Shown here piece by piece: positions 17,403-25,383 of a stretch of 25,383 nt of DNA (within the stretch, counting starts at the first letter, position 1; every line of letters begins with the position of its first letter). Source of the DNA: Promethearchaeota archaeon (GTDB lineage: Archaea > Asgardarchaeota > Lokiarchaeia > Sigynarchaeales > SOKP01); contig JAHLWV010000009.1 of assembly GCA_019057735.1 (NCBI GenBank), positions 1-25,383 of the forward strand, given 5' to 3'. The notes under the pieces were generated by a model, which was not told the DNA's origin, made no database searches, and saw nothing but the letters and a program-made list of their open reading frames with translations. The translations under genes were made by a program, and so were the position numbers.

Positions 17403-18083
17403 ATTATTTCTAAAAAAGGATTCGAACCTTTAAGTAGTCAACTGGGAATTGCGGGAACTTCGTATAGGATTCAATTAGGACTGATAAACGATAAATGGGC
17501 AATCCGTTTACTAAAAGGAAGAGATGATATTATTGATTCCTATGTTTTTAAAGACGATGATATGAGCGCTTCTGGTTTTCCTAATCAAAATCTCATAGTT
17601 GGATGGGTGCTGAGAACAGTAGCAATTCCAAATATAAATCCCCATCAAATTATGAAAACTACACACGCATTAACTAAGCAAGCTATTACTAGAAAACAAG
17701 AAAAAAAAGTAGCAGCCCCAATATCTGAAGCTAAAGAAGTCGAATTAGAAAAAGTTCCAGAAAGCGAAATAAAGAGACCAGCAGCAAAAGGTTGGGTAAA
17801 AGAAGAGGGTATGAAATCAAATCAAGAATTAGAAGACGAAAAACGCCAAGCATTTCAAGAGAGAATGAAGTATATTAAAGAGGAAAAAAGAGCTCAAGAC
17901 AGCCAACAAGAACCATCGACGCTAAAAACAGCAAGAAGTTTGCCTTCAATCCCTAAAGGAGCGAGCGGGAGCCCGACTCCACCTGATAAACCTAAAGGCG
18001 GAACTTCCTCTTTTTGCCCTAGTTGCGGGAAGGATCTTGACTGGAAATTCTGTCCCTACTGCGGACAGCCACTACCCCATTAA
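17403..18083 (+). CDS. zinc-ribbon protein with unknown N-terminal domain and irregular 5' end
   Basis: The C-terminus is a four-cysteine zinc ribbon, FCPSCGK...FCPYCGQPLPH. Before it lies a long Lys/Glu/Pro/Ser-rich disordered linker (17690-17990). The N-terminal part looks globular but I do not recognise it. The first ATG in frame is 17562 (173 residues). The frame is open back to the TGA at 17391 and reads like ordinary protein from about 17409 (SKKGFEPLSSQLG, then YRIQLGLI, WAIRLL and later LIVGWVLRTVAIPNI), so translation must begin earlier. No ATG, GTG or TTG exists in this frame there. ATG 17398 is in the next frame and reads into CTA AAA AAG, where a minus-one slip would join this frame exactly. 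One missing A in that run would do the same. It stands between JAMM genes. Confidence 0.7.
   Translation: MISKKGFEPLSSQLGIAGTSYRIQLGLINDKWAIRLLKGRDDIIDSYVFKDDDMSASGFPNQNLIVGWVLRTVAIPNINPHQIMKTTHALTKQAITRKQEKKVAAPISEAKEVELEKVPESEIKRPAAKGWVKEEGMKSNQELEDEKRQAFQERMKYIKEEKRAQDSQQEPSTLKTARSLPSIPKGASGSPTPPDKPKGGTSSFCPSCGKDLDWKFCPYCGQPLPH
17412..17418 (+). promoter_or_regulatory. A AAA AAG heptamer, possible minus-one frameshift site
   Basis: Read from ATG 17398, codons CTA AAA AAG form the dnaX-type slippery heptamer. A minus-one slip continues as GGA TTC GAA CCT in the frame of the zinc-ribbon protein; without it, translation stops at TAA 17431-17433. No clear stimulatory hairpin or internal Shine-Dalgarno was found, and a lost A in the assembly is an equally good explanation. 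Confidence 0.35.
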
Positions 18084-18330
18084 ACTAAATCTTTTCTTCT
18101 ATTATTTCCTTTTAATCATTCTTAAAAAAAGAAGTAGTATTCTTATTTCTAATTAAATGATGAATAAGATTGTCTTCAAATTTAAGAATCTAAAAAAAGA
18201 TATAAATGAAAAACACGATTAAATTATCATTCACTATACATTTATATTAACTGCTTAAAATTACTAGTGTTAAAAATAAAAATATTGTAGAATAAATTCA
18301 TTAGGTTCTGAAAAGTTGAAGTGATTATAA
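18084..18330. other. intergenic region upstream of the JAMM pair
   Basis: AT-rich gap of 247 bases. T-rich tracts after the zinc-ribbon stop may terminate its transcript. A catttatatt TATA-like element near 18239-18248 could serve the JAMM2-JAMM3 operon. No gene or repeat was seen. Confidence 0.3.
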
Positions 18331-19785
18331 TTGGGAAAAGATGTAGATAGTAGTATCGTAAAGATAAAGCCACTTGCGTATTACAAAATGGTGCTACACG
18401 TATTACGGTTTGGAAACAAGGCGAGAAATCATAATCAGTGTATAGAAGTGATGGGAGTACTTATTGGGCATCACGAAGAGAGCGAAGATAAGAAATTTAA
18501 AAATGTGATAATTGAAGATTCCGTACCTATCTCTCACGGAAGTAGTGTAGAAGTCGAATTTTCAATAAACGATTATATTTTCTTTGAAAAAGCTAATTCG
18601 ATGTATTTAGAAAAAAACTGGTTTATGGTAGGGTGGTATCATAGTCATCCTAATCTTTTCCAGCACAAGATATTCTTTTCGCCTACGGATGTAAAAAATC
18701 AATTCGGTTGGCAAAATGAATTGAATCCAAGTGGTATAGCACTAGTTTTTGATCACGCATATTTGGAACGCGCTGATGACCCGGGATTTAGAGCACTTAG
18801 ATTAACGAATCCTACAGATGTTAGGAGTTCGAGCGTTCACGAAGTGAAAGCAATTGTTGAACCTCCTAATGATATAGATTATTATTTTAAGCTTGTAGAA
18901 CTGATTAATAGTATTTATACAAATAAACCACCTATTACAGAAGAAAACGAAACAGCGGATATCTTTGGCGATGTTCAAGTCCCTGAAATGAGTCAGTTAA
19001 GGTTTAAGCGGCCTGAAATAGACCAACAAAAAATTATTGAATCTGTTCAAATTGGTCTAGCTAACTTTATAGATTTATCTTTAACACCCTTAATTTCCTA
19101 TTTAAATTCGATAGCTAAAAACATTTCAGGAGAAATTGAGAATAATAATGTCGAAATGAGGAATAATTTATCTCAATTAAAAAATTTAGTGAACGCTGGA
19201 ATTGATAAAATCCAAAGGAAATACAAGGACGATTTAAATTCTGAATTATTTAGCGCAGAAGGCTATGTTGACGACTTTTTAGACCAAATTGATGAATATC
19301 ATGATGAAATAGGAAAAATCTTGGGAGAGATAAAGGAATTTGTTCAGGAGAAACTAAATATTTCATTTAAAGAGAAATTTGAAGCACTGAAAAGTGATTT
19401 CTCAAAAGATTACGATGAATGGAATAGTAAAATAGTGAGCCTCACTGGTAATCTAACTAAAAATCTCGAGAATCTCGAAATATTAGAGAATTCATTAAAT
19501 ACATTATCGGATAAAATAGCCTCGATAAAAGGCTCGACACTTGACAAGATAAAAAAGATGCAAAAAGAAACTTCAGATATTACTTCGAAGAAGTATGGCT
19601 TAATGAAAAATTCAATTAGTGACCTACAAAAGAATTCTCAAAAGTTTGTGACAAACTTAAAAGCTGCAGTTTTAATCTTGGAAGGAACAAAAGCACCTAT
19701 CCTTGAAAAAATTGAAAAATTGGAATCTGAAAAAAAAGAATTATTATTAAAAATCAAAGAACTCGAACAAGGAGGTAATGAATAA
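18331..19785 (+). CDS. JAMM/MPN+ protein with long coiled-coil tail (JAMM2)
   Basis: JAMM fold at residues about 12-150 with E39 in IEVMGVLIG, H104 and H106 in GWYHSHPN, S117 and D120. The interval from H106 to D120 is 13 residues, three more than the canonical ten, so the metal loop is enlarged. All ligands are kept. From about residue 235 to the end the protein is almost wholly helical and charged, with long heptad runs, and ends in KIEKLESEKKELLLKIKELE. The start is TTG at 18331, preceded by gaagtgat, a good match to an archaeal ribosome-binding site. JAMM3 follows after two bases, so they form an operon and look like tandem duplicates. A filamentous or membrane-bridging peptidase scaffold is conceivable. 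Confidence 0.87.
   Translation: MGKDVDSSIVKIKPLAYYKMVLHVLRFGNKARNHNQCIEVMGVLIGHHEESEDKKFKNVIIEDSVPISHGSSVEVEFSINDYIFFEKANSMYLEKNWFMVGWYHSHPNLFQHKIFFSPTDVKNQFGWQNELNPSGIALVFDHAYLERADDPGFRALRLTNPTDVRSSSVHEVKAIVEPPNDIDYYFKLVELINSIYTNKPPITEENETADIFGDVQVPEMSQLRFKRPEIDQQKIIESVQIGLANFIDLSLTPLISYLNSIAKNISGEIENNNVEMRNNLSQLKNLVNAGIDKIQRKYKDDLNSELFSAEGYVDDFLDQIDEYHDEIGKILGEIKEFVQEKLNISFKEKFEALKSDFSKDYDEWNSKIVSLTGNLTKNLENLEILENSLNTLSDKIASIKGSTLDKIKKMQKETSDITSKKYGLMKNSISDLQKNSQKFVTNLKAAVLILEGTKAPILEKIEKLESEKKELLLKIKELEQGGNE
19771..19776 (+). promoter_or_regulatory. Shine-Dalgarno site for JAMM3
   Basis: GGAGGT lies 11 bases before ATG 19788, inside the last codons of JAMM2. It fixes the JAMM3 start and supports coupled translation. 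Confidence 0.7.
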
Positions 19786-19787
19786 AG

Positions 19788-21167
19788 ATGAATGAGAGCA
19801 CAGTTGAAACCAGAGAAAATGGTAAAGTGTTCATACGAATGAGTGTGTATAAAGATATTCTTACTCATGCGTTACGATTTGCTAATGTTACGTTTGATAA
19901 TGAACAGGTTATAGGATTTTGTTTGGGTATCAAAAAACCTGACAGTGACGATATTGACGTGATCAAAGCTATTCCCATTACTCACGGTGACCAAGTAGAA
20001 TTAGGATTTTCGGAAAAGATTCATAAATCACTTGAGCAGTTAAAAGAGGAAGTTAAAGATGAGAATTATTCCGTTGTGGGTTGGTATCATTCACACCCTA
20101 ACAGCGATTCATTTTTCTTTTCAGATGTTGATAAAAAAAATCATTTATATTTTCAAAATGAACAGAACCCCTTAGCATTTGGAATTGTATTTGATCCCTC
20201 TCAACTTAACAAAGCCGCTCATTTAGGATTAGAAGTATTCCAATTAAAAAATCACAAATTAGGAGAAAAAAGTGGAATACTTAGAGTAAAAAACGAAGTA
20301 GAGCCACCAAAATCTCTAGATTTCTTCAATTGGGTTCGAGAACTCGTTGAATATGGTCAAGCAAAGGATCCTAAAATAATTCACGAGAAATTTGAGATGA
20401 TTGAAGGAATTCCAGGTGATCTTCAAGAAATTCCGACATCAATTGATCAAGATGATGCGAAATTCGACATAAAATACCCTAACATTAATCCTGTTATAGA
20501 TGGGTTTAAAAAAGGTTTACAGAATTTATCTAGCTTAGTTTTAAATAATTACAAATCAGAATTAGAATTGTGGTCTACGGAATTTAATGATGGAGCTTTA
20601 ATAGGTCTTCATAAAATAAATGACTCTCTTTCAGAAATGAATTCCGCAGTTAATAGTGGTTTCGAAAAAGTAGGACAATGGATTGATTTAAAATTTAAAG
20701 AACGTATAGAGGAGTATAAGGAAACGGTTTCCTCATACATAAAAAAACGTCTTGAGGGGCAAGAAGAATTAAAAACGGATACCCACGAGATTAGCGAAAT
20801 CTTAAAAAGTGAAATTAATGAATCTTTAGAACGTAGTATTAGTGATATCGCCAAATCTATAAAGAATAATCTCGATGAATCCATTAATAAATTGTACGAA
20901 CTAACCAAATTAGATACAAACACAAGAGAAAAAATTGAATCTTCAGGAAAACAAATCTCAAATTTAACGAATCTAGTAGAAAATCTCTCAATCGATTTGT
21001 TAAAAGGAATAAGTGCAATTAATCATCCCTTTGAAATAACCATTACTACCAATTTCGATAATTTAATTTCAGAATTAGATAGCTTTAATAACGATTTTGT
21101 CGAACTTGAAAAGTTAATTGATAGATTACAAAAGATAATCCCTGACTTCCGAAATATTAAGAAATAG
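19788..21167 (+). CDS. JAMM/MPN+ protein with long coiled-coil tail (JAMM3)
   Basis: Second gene of the pair, of the same architecture as JAMM2. The JAMM fold at about 15-150 shows E39 in EQVIGFCLG, H101 and H103 in GWYHSHPN, S112 and D115; there are 11 residues between H103 and D115, one more than canonical. Both JAMM2 and JAMM3 then carry an EVEPP or VEPP segment near residue 170 and a helical tail. The tail here (about 215-459) has Ser/Asn/Lys-rich heptads. JAMM2 and JAMM3 are clearly paralogues that have diverged strongly in the tail. They may pair with each other as MPN proteins do in the proteasome lid (Rpn11/Rpn8), although here both keep all metal ligands. Confidence 0.87.
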   Translation: MNESTVETRENGKVFIRMSVYKDILTHALRFANVTFDNEQVIGFCLGIKKPDSDDIDVIKAIPITHGDQVELGFSEKIHKSLEQLKEEVKDENYSVVGWYHSHPNSDSFFFSDVDKKNHLYFQNEQNPLAFGIVFDPSQLNKAAHLGLEVFQLKNHKLGEKSGILRVKNEVEPPKSLDFFNWVRELVEYGQAKDPKIIHEKFEMIEGIPGDLQEIPTSIDQDDAKFDIKYPNINPVIDGFKKGLQNLSSLVLNNYKSELELWSTEFNDGALIGLHKINDSLSEMNSAVNSGFEKVGQWIDLKFKERIEEYKETVSSYIKKRLEGQEELKTDTHEISEILKSEINESLERSISDIAKSIKNNLDESINKLYELTKLDTNTREKIESSGKQISNLTNLVENLSIDLLKGISAINHPFEITITTNFDNLISELDSFNNDFVELEKLIDRLQKIIPDFRNIKK

Positions 21168-21186
21168 TAGGATTTCTACTTTTTTT
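21166..21186 (+). terminator. intrinsic-type terminator after JAMM3
   Basis: AGTAG, loop GATTT, CTACT, then a run of seven T. The stem begins in the last two bases of the JAMM3 stop codon. It is short but is followed directly by oligo-T, which fits transcription ending here. Confidence 0.5.
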
Positions 21187-21244
21187 ATAAATTTTAAGCA
21201 GATAGATTATATGAATAGATTTTGTGAAGTATTTTTATCTCACT

Positions 21245-21547
21245 TTACGAAGACAACAATTCGGGATATTCTAGTCTTCCAACTTTCGATATTTGCAATT
21301 GATATTTTGGGATCTGAGTTCCTAGCCTCTTAAGTTTATTTTTTTTAGCTATGCTTGAGAGAATTCTTCCAATTCTATCAACCTTAATATCCACGCCATA
21401 GTTATCCTTTAACACTGAATTTATTTTATATGATGATAGGACTAGAATGCTACTAATGTTCCTTTCTGCTAACATTTCAATACCTTGTTTAACCAGTTTT
21501 ATCAAAGTTTCCTTATCTGGTTTATCTCTTCGATTATCCATTTGCAT
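21245..21547 (-). CDS. small basic protein, unknown function
   Basis: A 100-residue Lys-rich protein that I do not recognise. The middle (about 30-85) has a helix-turn-helix-like layout: ILVLSSYKINSVLKD, then VDRIGRILSSIAKKNKL, then a short strand KYQL. This could be a small winged-helix DNA-binding domain, but the call is weak. In-frame Met codons at 21547 and 21541 are both possible starts. It is convergent with JAMM3 and divergent from the large membrane-protein gene. Confidence 0.55.
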   Translation of the reverse strand: MQMDNRRDKPDKETLIKLVKQGIEMLAERNISSILVLSSYKINSVLKDNYGVDIKVDRIGRILSSIAKKNKLKRLGTQIPKYQLQISKVGRLEYPELLSS

Positions 21548-21689
21548 TATATTTGAATATTTGAAGCCTTTTAAATTTTCAGCTATGAATTACGTACTGA
21601 TTTGGTTGATTTTATTTATATTAATTCATTTAAAAAAATAATATTTTAATTCTAATGAAATATTTACCGTCATTATACTTGCTTTTTCG

Positions 21690-24011
21690 ATGAAAATGAA
21701 ACCTAAAGAAAACCTAACAAAGATAAAAAATTCTCTTCTTCGGAGCATTCGTAAAGTGTTTATACAAGAACTTTATGTAGAAGGAGAAGACCCTCCAAAA
21801 TCATACTTTGGAGAAAGAAAATTCTTTGGGTTATATGCTATTTTTTTGATATATTCATTTTTAGTATTAATTGGGATTAATTTTCCAGGTACATATTTAG
21901 ATGTTCTTACCTTTGGAAACCCATTTGTTTTTGGAAACGCACTGGTGGCTTTCTTTCTCGTATTATCTATTTTGTATAGCGTTGATAAAATTAGAATATT
22001 CTTTTTTGAAAAGCATACAGCAATTAAGCAGCTTATTTTATATGTTGGAATAATTTCGAGCTTCTTCGTTCTTTTCCTATATGTCTATAATTTAAATACA
22101 AATCTTATAAGCTATTTATTAGGATTGTCGACAATCTGGCTTGTGTTACTAAGCATTCGCTTTTACATGTATTCCAGAAAGTTTGCAACTAAAATAGAGG
22201 CTAAGTTTATAACAAAATATTCTTCATTTCGCCGTTTTATAGCTTTCATTGCTCCGTATTTTATTTTAGGAGTATTAGTTGTAATGGCACTGTTTTATCG
22301 CAGTCTGTTAGTATATATTTCACTTGATTTTTTCGGGCCCTTTGCCCCCAGTGAAGCAGTAAGAGTTTACGAATTAGAAATGCGTTTAATAATGCCTTTA
22401 ATTTATTTTAGTTTAATTTTAACTCTCTTGTTTATCATATTTGAATTCGTATTTACACGACGAAGAGCCGAGACAAAGAGAGCAGGATTGTTTGATAACT
22501 ACACTTTTTCTTTAATCGTTTTATTTATATTTTTCTTTCAAGTCTTTCAATTAACTCTGTTCTTAATTTTAAATCCGGTAACCATAACCGCCCTAAAAGC
22601 GACTGTAGGTGCAAATAGTTCTACAATATGGTTTATATTTATTATAGAATTTGCCGTATCTATATTATTCCTGTATAGAATTATCAAAAAACTAGGGCGT
22701 TCAATAGAATGGAAACTTCTTATATTTAAAAGAGATGGTCTAATACTTTTAATTTTAGGTTGTGTTCTTTCTCAAACTCTTACTCGCTATGCTTTACAGA
22801 CACAAGTTCCGAATCAGATAATTACTCCCCTTGGACAGTTTTTCATGGCAGATAAATTTATTATCTCAATATTAATGATAATTTTCCTTGGGAGTACTCT
22901 GCTATTATATTACTTAAAACCGCATGAAACTTCAATGTTTATTCGTTTACAGAAAGAAACGGTTGATCAAGAAGAGCAGAGTATGGATATAATTTATAAA
23001 CTATTAAGGAGCGAGTATTTGCGAAGAGGTGAGGGTTTTCCTCTAGAGATTTTAGAGCGCGAGTTGATTAGAGCTACGAAACTTTCTAAAAATAATATAT
23101 ATTTTATGGTTGAGTCTCTTGCGAAAATTAACATGAATATTAGTATGACAGACGTAAAAAATAATAAAGGGCGATATCAAAAATTCGTGGACTTTACTTC
23201 GGTACTTGAAAAATTCGATAAAAAAGAAGTAGCAAAGAAGAAAGCAAAAAAATATCTGTCCGATCGACTCTTCACAACCATGACAGCGAAAAAACCTAAA
23301 CAACTCGACTTACATGTTGATACGAACCAAAATAAGGCTTCTAATCAATTTATATCTTCTCTAACTTCAGATTATACAAAAAAACAAGAAGATGAATTAT
23401 CCTTTGAACAGAAACAAAAAGATAGCTCATTTTCTTTTACTCAAAAAGAGATTCCTCAAGCATTAAAAAATAATATCATAGAAATATTAAAAGAAGAATA
23501 TGCATATCGGATTGAAAATCTTGAGAAATTTTCCGATTTTCATTATTGTATATCAGAAATTGCGTCTCAAATTCAAGTGGAAACTCGTATCAATCCGGGT
23601 CAACTCTATCCCTTATTGGAAAAAATTGCTACGAACGATCTAGAATTAAGCTTAGTGAAAAATCCAGACGAACCTGAAGATAAGCGTATCAATTTTTTTC
23701 CCATTGCGGATGATAATTTGAGTCATACTCTCGCTAATTTCAGACCAGAAGAATATGAAAAGATAAAAATAAAAGTAACGAAGATATTTTTTAAATTTTT
23801 AAATCGGAAGAAATCGAAAGCTATTTTTACTAAACTCAGGAAGCAGATTGGCGAGAATACAGAAGAACAAAAGGCATGGAATGAAATATACAAAATATTT
23901 AATAATGTCTATCCTAAATATGTAGAAATCGTTGAGAAGATAAGATTAGGAGTAGAATTACCAAAAATCTTAAAAGTATTTCCTAAAAAAAATATTGATA
24001 TTTATCTTTAA
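21690..24011 (+). CDS. ten-helix membrane protein with soluble C-terminal half
   Basis: Not recognised. About ten membrane helices are predicted, near residues 46-64, 80-98, 114-133, 139-160, 183-203, 232-254, 272-293, 312-332, 347-366 and 388-408. Residues 415-773 are soluble. They begin with a winged-helix-like segment (DIIYKLLRSEYLRRG...PLEILERELIRATKLSKNNIYFMVESL). A Lys-rich linker (about 505-590) follows, then a second alpha-helical domain with a similar helix pattern (NIIEILKEEYAYRI...ISEIASQIQVETRINPGQLYPLLEKI). The repeated pattern suggests two related helical domains in the cytoplasm. The MFS gene starts 9 bases downstream, so they are probably one operon. Membrane-tethered regulation or sensing is an inference. 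Confidence 0.75.
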   Translation: MKMKPKENLTKIKNSLLRSIRKVFIQELYVEGEDPPKSYFGERKFFGLYAIFLIYSFLVLIGINFPGTYLDVLTFGNPFVFGNALVAFFLVLSILYSVDKIRIFFFEKHTAIKQLILYVGIISSFFVLFLYVYNLNTNLISYLLGLSTIWLVLLSIRFYMYSRKFATKIEAKFITKYSSFRRFIAFIAPYFILGVLVVMALFYRSLLVYISLDFFGPFAPSEAVRVYELEMRLIMPLIYFSLILTLLFIIFEFVFTRRRAETKRAGLFDNYTFSLIVLFIFFFQVFQLTLFLILNPVTITALKATVGANSSTIWFIFIIEFAVSILFLYRIIKKLGRSIEWKLLIFKRDGLILLILGCVLSQTLTRYALQTQVPNQIITPLGQFFMADKFIISILMIIFLGSTLLLYYLKPHETSMFIRLQKETVDQEEQSMDIIYKLLRSEYLRRGEGFPLEILERELIRATKLSKNNIYFMVESLAKINMNISMTDVKNNKGRYQKFVDFTSVLEKFDKKEVAKKKAKKYLSDRLFTTMTAKKPKQLDLHVDTNQNKASNQFISSLTSDYTKKQEDELSFEQKQKDSSFSFTQKEIPQALKNNIIEILKEEYAYRIENLEKFSDFHYCISEIASQIQVETRINPGQLYPLLEKIATNDLELSLVKNPDEPEDKRINFFPIADDNLSHTLANFRPEEYEKIKIKVTKIFFKFLNRKKSKAIFTKLRKQIGENTEEQKAWNEIYKIFNNVYPKYVEIVEKIRLGVELPKILKVFPKKNIDIYL

Positions 24012-24020
24012 TTCTTAATC

Positions 24021-25298
24021 ATGCCCTCTATCAATTCAAAAATTTCATTGAGGACCACATTTTTAGGACTCTCTTCTTTTCAATTGCTGGCGATGTTTAG
24101 AAGGGGTATGTTTTATACTTTCCTTTCTATTTATATGAGAGATTTTCTGCTTTTATCTGTAACTGAAACGACTTTATACGCAACACTTCCCATGATTATG
24201 AGCGTAATTTTTCAAAATTTTGTTTGGGGTCCACTAAGTGACAGATTCCAAAAACGCAGAACATTTATCATATTGGGAGAGATTTTAGCTGGTATCGGGA
24301 CACTAATTGTCTGGTTCGTCCACTCAATTGTCTCTAACTTGTTAATAGCGGGATACGTTATTATCGTTGGATTAATGTGTATTGAAGCGTTTTGGTCAAT
24401 GTCTAATATCAGTTGGAGCGCGCTCATCAGTGATATTTATCCATCTAAAGATCGTAGTAAAATAATGGGACAATTAACTAGCGTTGGTGGTTTTGGAAGG
24501 ATAATAGGAATATCTTTAGGAGGATTACTTTACAATAGCGGGTTTGGTTTTCGTGATGGACCACTATTCATTGTAGCAGCATTAGTTATGTTTGTGTCTT
24601 CTATCCCTATGATTTTCACACCAGAAGGAGGAATCAAAGATATAGGGAAAATAGAAGTTGAGAATGATGAAAACACATCAAAAAACTTTAATTTTAAAAC
24701 TATATTCATTGTTTTCATTATATCGTTGACGTTTATTAATTTTGGCCGCAATTCAATCGCAACGATCTATAGTCAATATTTAATTTTAGATACGGGATTT
24801 GCGGTAGATAGCATATTATTAAGCTTTATTGCAAACACTCGATCGGTAGCAGTGCTAACTATTGGATTTTTAGCTGGCACCTTAAGCAAAAAGTTTGGAC
24901 ATGCTCGAACTCTAATACTAGGTGTGATATTAGCAATTTTCGCGTTAATTACCACGGGATTAACAGATAATTTGATTTTGATATTTGTTGGAAGCTTCTT
25001 TACAGGTACGGCTGAAGTCATTATTTTTGCTGCCTCTTACGTCATTGCCTCTAACTTGATACCTTCCAAAAGTAGGGCAAAATTATTTGGAGTATATAAT
25101 ACGACTTTTTTTCTTTCCTGGGGATTAGCTGGTACTTTCATATCAGGTCCGTTAATAGACTTTCTGCTCAATAGCGGTTTTGAGGAAGTTATATCTTATC
25201 AAGCTGCTTTTATTGTAGGAGCTCTTATAACAGGAATAGGATTAGTAATATTAGTAGCATTAGAAATCTGGCTCAAACGTAAAAATGGTATGAAATAA
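24021..25298 (+). CDS. MFS transporter
   Basis: Major facilitator superfamily permease of 425 residues with about twelve hydrophobic helices. The loop between helices 2 and 3 carries motif A as GPLSDRFQKRRTF (residues 70-82). A weaker copy is at the matching loop of the second half (GTLSKKFGHARTL). A hydrophilic central loop (about 200-230) separates the two six-helix bundles. The substrate is unknown; similarity to drug or sugar exporters cannot be separated by eye. It sits directly behind the ten-helix membrane protein gene and is likely cotranscribed with it. No Shine-Dalgarno site is evident before the ATG. Confidence 0.88.
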   Translation: MPSINSKISLRTTFLGLSSFQLLAMFRRGMFYTFLSIYMRDFLLLSVTETTLYATLPMIMSVIFQNFVWGPLSDRFQKRRTFIILGEILAGIGTLIVWFVHSIVSNLLIAGYVIIVGLMCIEAFWSMSNISWSALISDIYPSKDRSKIMGQLTSVGGFGRIIGISLGGLLYNSGFGFRDGPLFIVAALVMFVSSIPMIFTPEGGIKDIGKIEVENDENTSKNFNFKTIFIVFIISLTFINFGRNSIATIYSQYLILDTGFAVDSILLSFIANTRSVAVLTIGFLAGTLSKKFGHARTLILGVILAIFALITTGLTDNLILIFVGSFFTGTAEVIIFAASYVIASNLIPSKSRAKLFGVYNTTFFLSWGLAGTFISGPLIDFLLNSGFEEVISYQAAFIVGALITGIGLVILVALEIWLKRKNGMK

Positions 25299-25383
25299 AA
25301 TTTTTAATCTAGTTTTTTACATCCGAAGAATAGAATCAACAACAGTGTTTTCTTCTTGGTTGTGTTTTCAATGTATTGCTTTC
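25299..25383. other. window edge after the MFS gene
   Basis: An AT-rich tail with a T-run (tagttttttac) soon after the stop, possibly a terminator. No gene is visible. Confidence 0.3.

Noticed and set aside
17415..17431. On the minus strand AAAGG TTCGAAT CCTTT forms a perfect T-arm of a tRNA, and a TTCCCAG loop lies at the right distance upstream for an anticodon.
   Set aside because: The anticodon stem has only three pairs, no D-loop GG is found, and the acceptor strands do not match. The stretch is part of a coding frame. It is probably chance.
13883..21167. A complete ubiquitin-like conjugation operon around the JAMM genes.
   Set aside because: No protein with a C-terminal Gly-Gly ubiquitin-like fold, no E1 adenylation motif, no E2 and no RING protein is encoded here. 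The zinc-ribbon protein ends in PLPH.
1..25383. CRISPR arrays, insertion sequences, integrases or rRNA genes.
   Set aside because: No regularly spaced direct repeats outside the TPR coding region, no transposase or integrase ORF, and no conserved rRNA stretches were seen.

Overview
The window most likely comes from an archaeon, probably an Asgard archaeon of the Lokiarchaeia type. This is an inference from gene content, without any marker RNA. The DNA is strongly AT-rich and several genes have archaeal-style TATA boxes. There is a protein made of two Roadblock/LC7 domains, and three eukaryote-like JAMM/MPN metalloprotease-fold proteins. Typically archaeal families also occur (a DUF166 protein and an ATP-grasp enzyme of the COG2232 type). 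I found no rRNA, tRNA, CRISPR array, insertion sequence or integrase. No gene-free stretch exceeds about 255 bases.

Layout. Positions 174-3664 hold membrane and metabolic genes: a DedA/VTT membrane protein (minus), a PAP2-family phosphatase, an MBL-fold hydrolase, and a seven-helix membrane protein of unknown function. Positions 3691-7755 hold a 1354-residue protein with an N-terminal SIR2-like domain followed by 25 TPR units, 24 of them exactly 40 residues long. Positions 8011-13835 hold a PHP-family phosphatase, a DUF166 protein, a coiled-coil protein with a possible PLD/TrmB-like C-terminal domain, a sugar-phosphate nucleotidyltransferase, a double-Roadblock protein and an ATP-grasp ligase.

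Positions 13883-21167 are the most distinctive part. A ChlI/ChlD-type AAA+-VWA protein lies downstream of a JAMM protein with canonical metal-ligand spacing (minus strand). Divergent from these are a zinc-ribbon protein and a tandem pair of JAMM proteins with long coiled-coil tails (plus strand). Three JAMM paralogues beside an AAA+-VWA ATPase and a zinc-ribbon protein could be a peptidase or deconjugation module. No ubiquitin-like, E1 or E2 gene is present in the window. Positions 21245-25298 hold a small unknown protein, a large membrane protein with a soluble C-terminal half, and an MFS transporter.

Two genes have clearly coding 5' parts with no usual start codon. The DUF166 gene is coding up to about 9647, and the zinc-ribbon gene from about 17403. 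In the zinc-ribbon gene an in-frame ATG at 17398 would join the protein through a minus-one shift at an A AAA AAG heptamer. In the DUF166 gene a GTG with a Shine-Dalgarno-like sequence would join through a plus-one shift. Either these are indels in short homopolymer runs (assembly error or real mutation), or they are unusual initiation or recoding.
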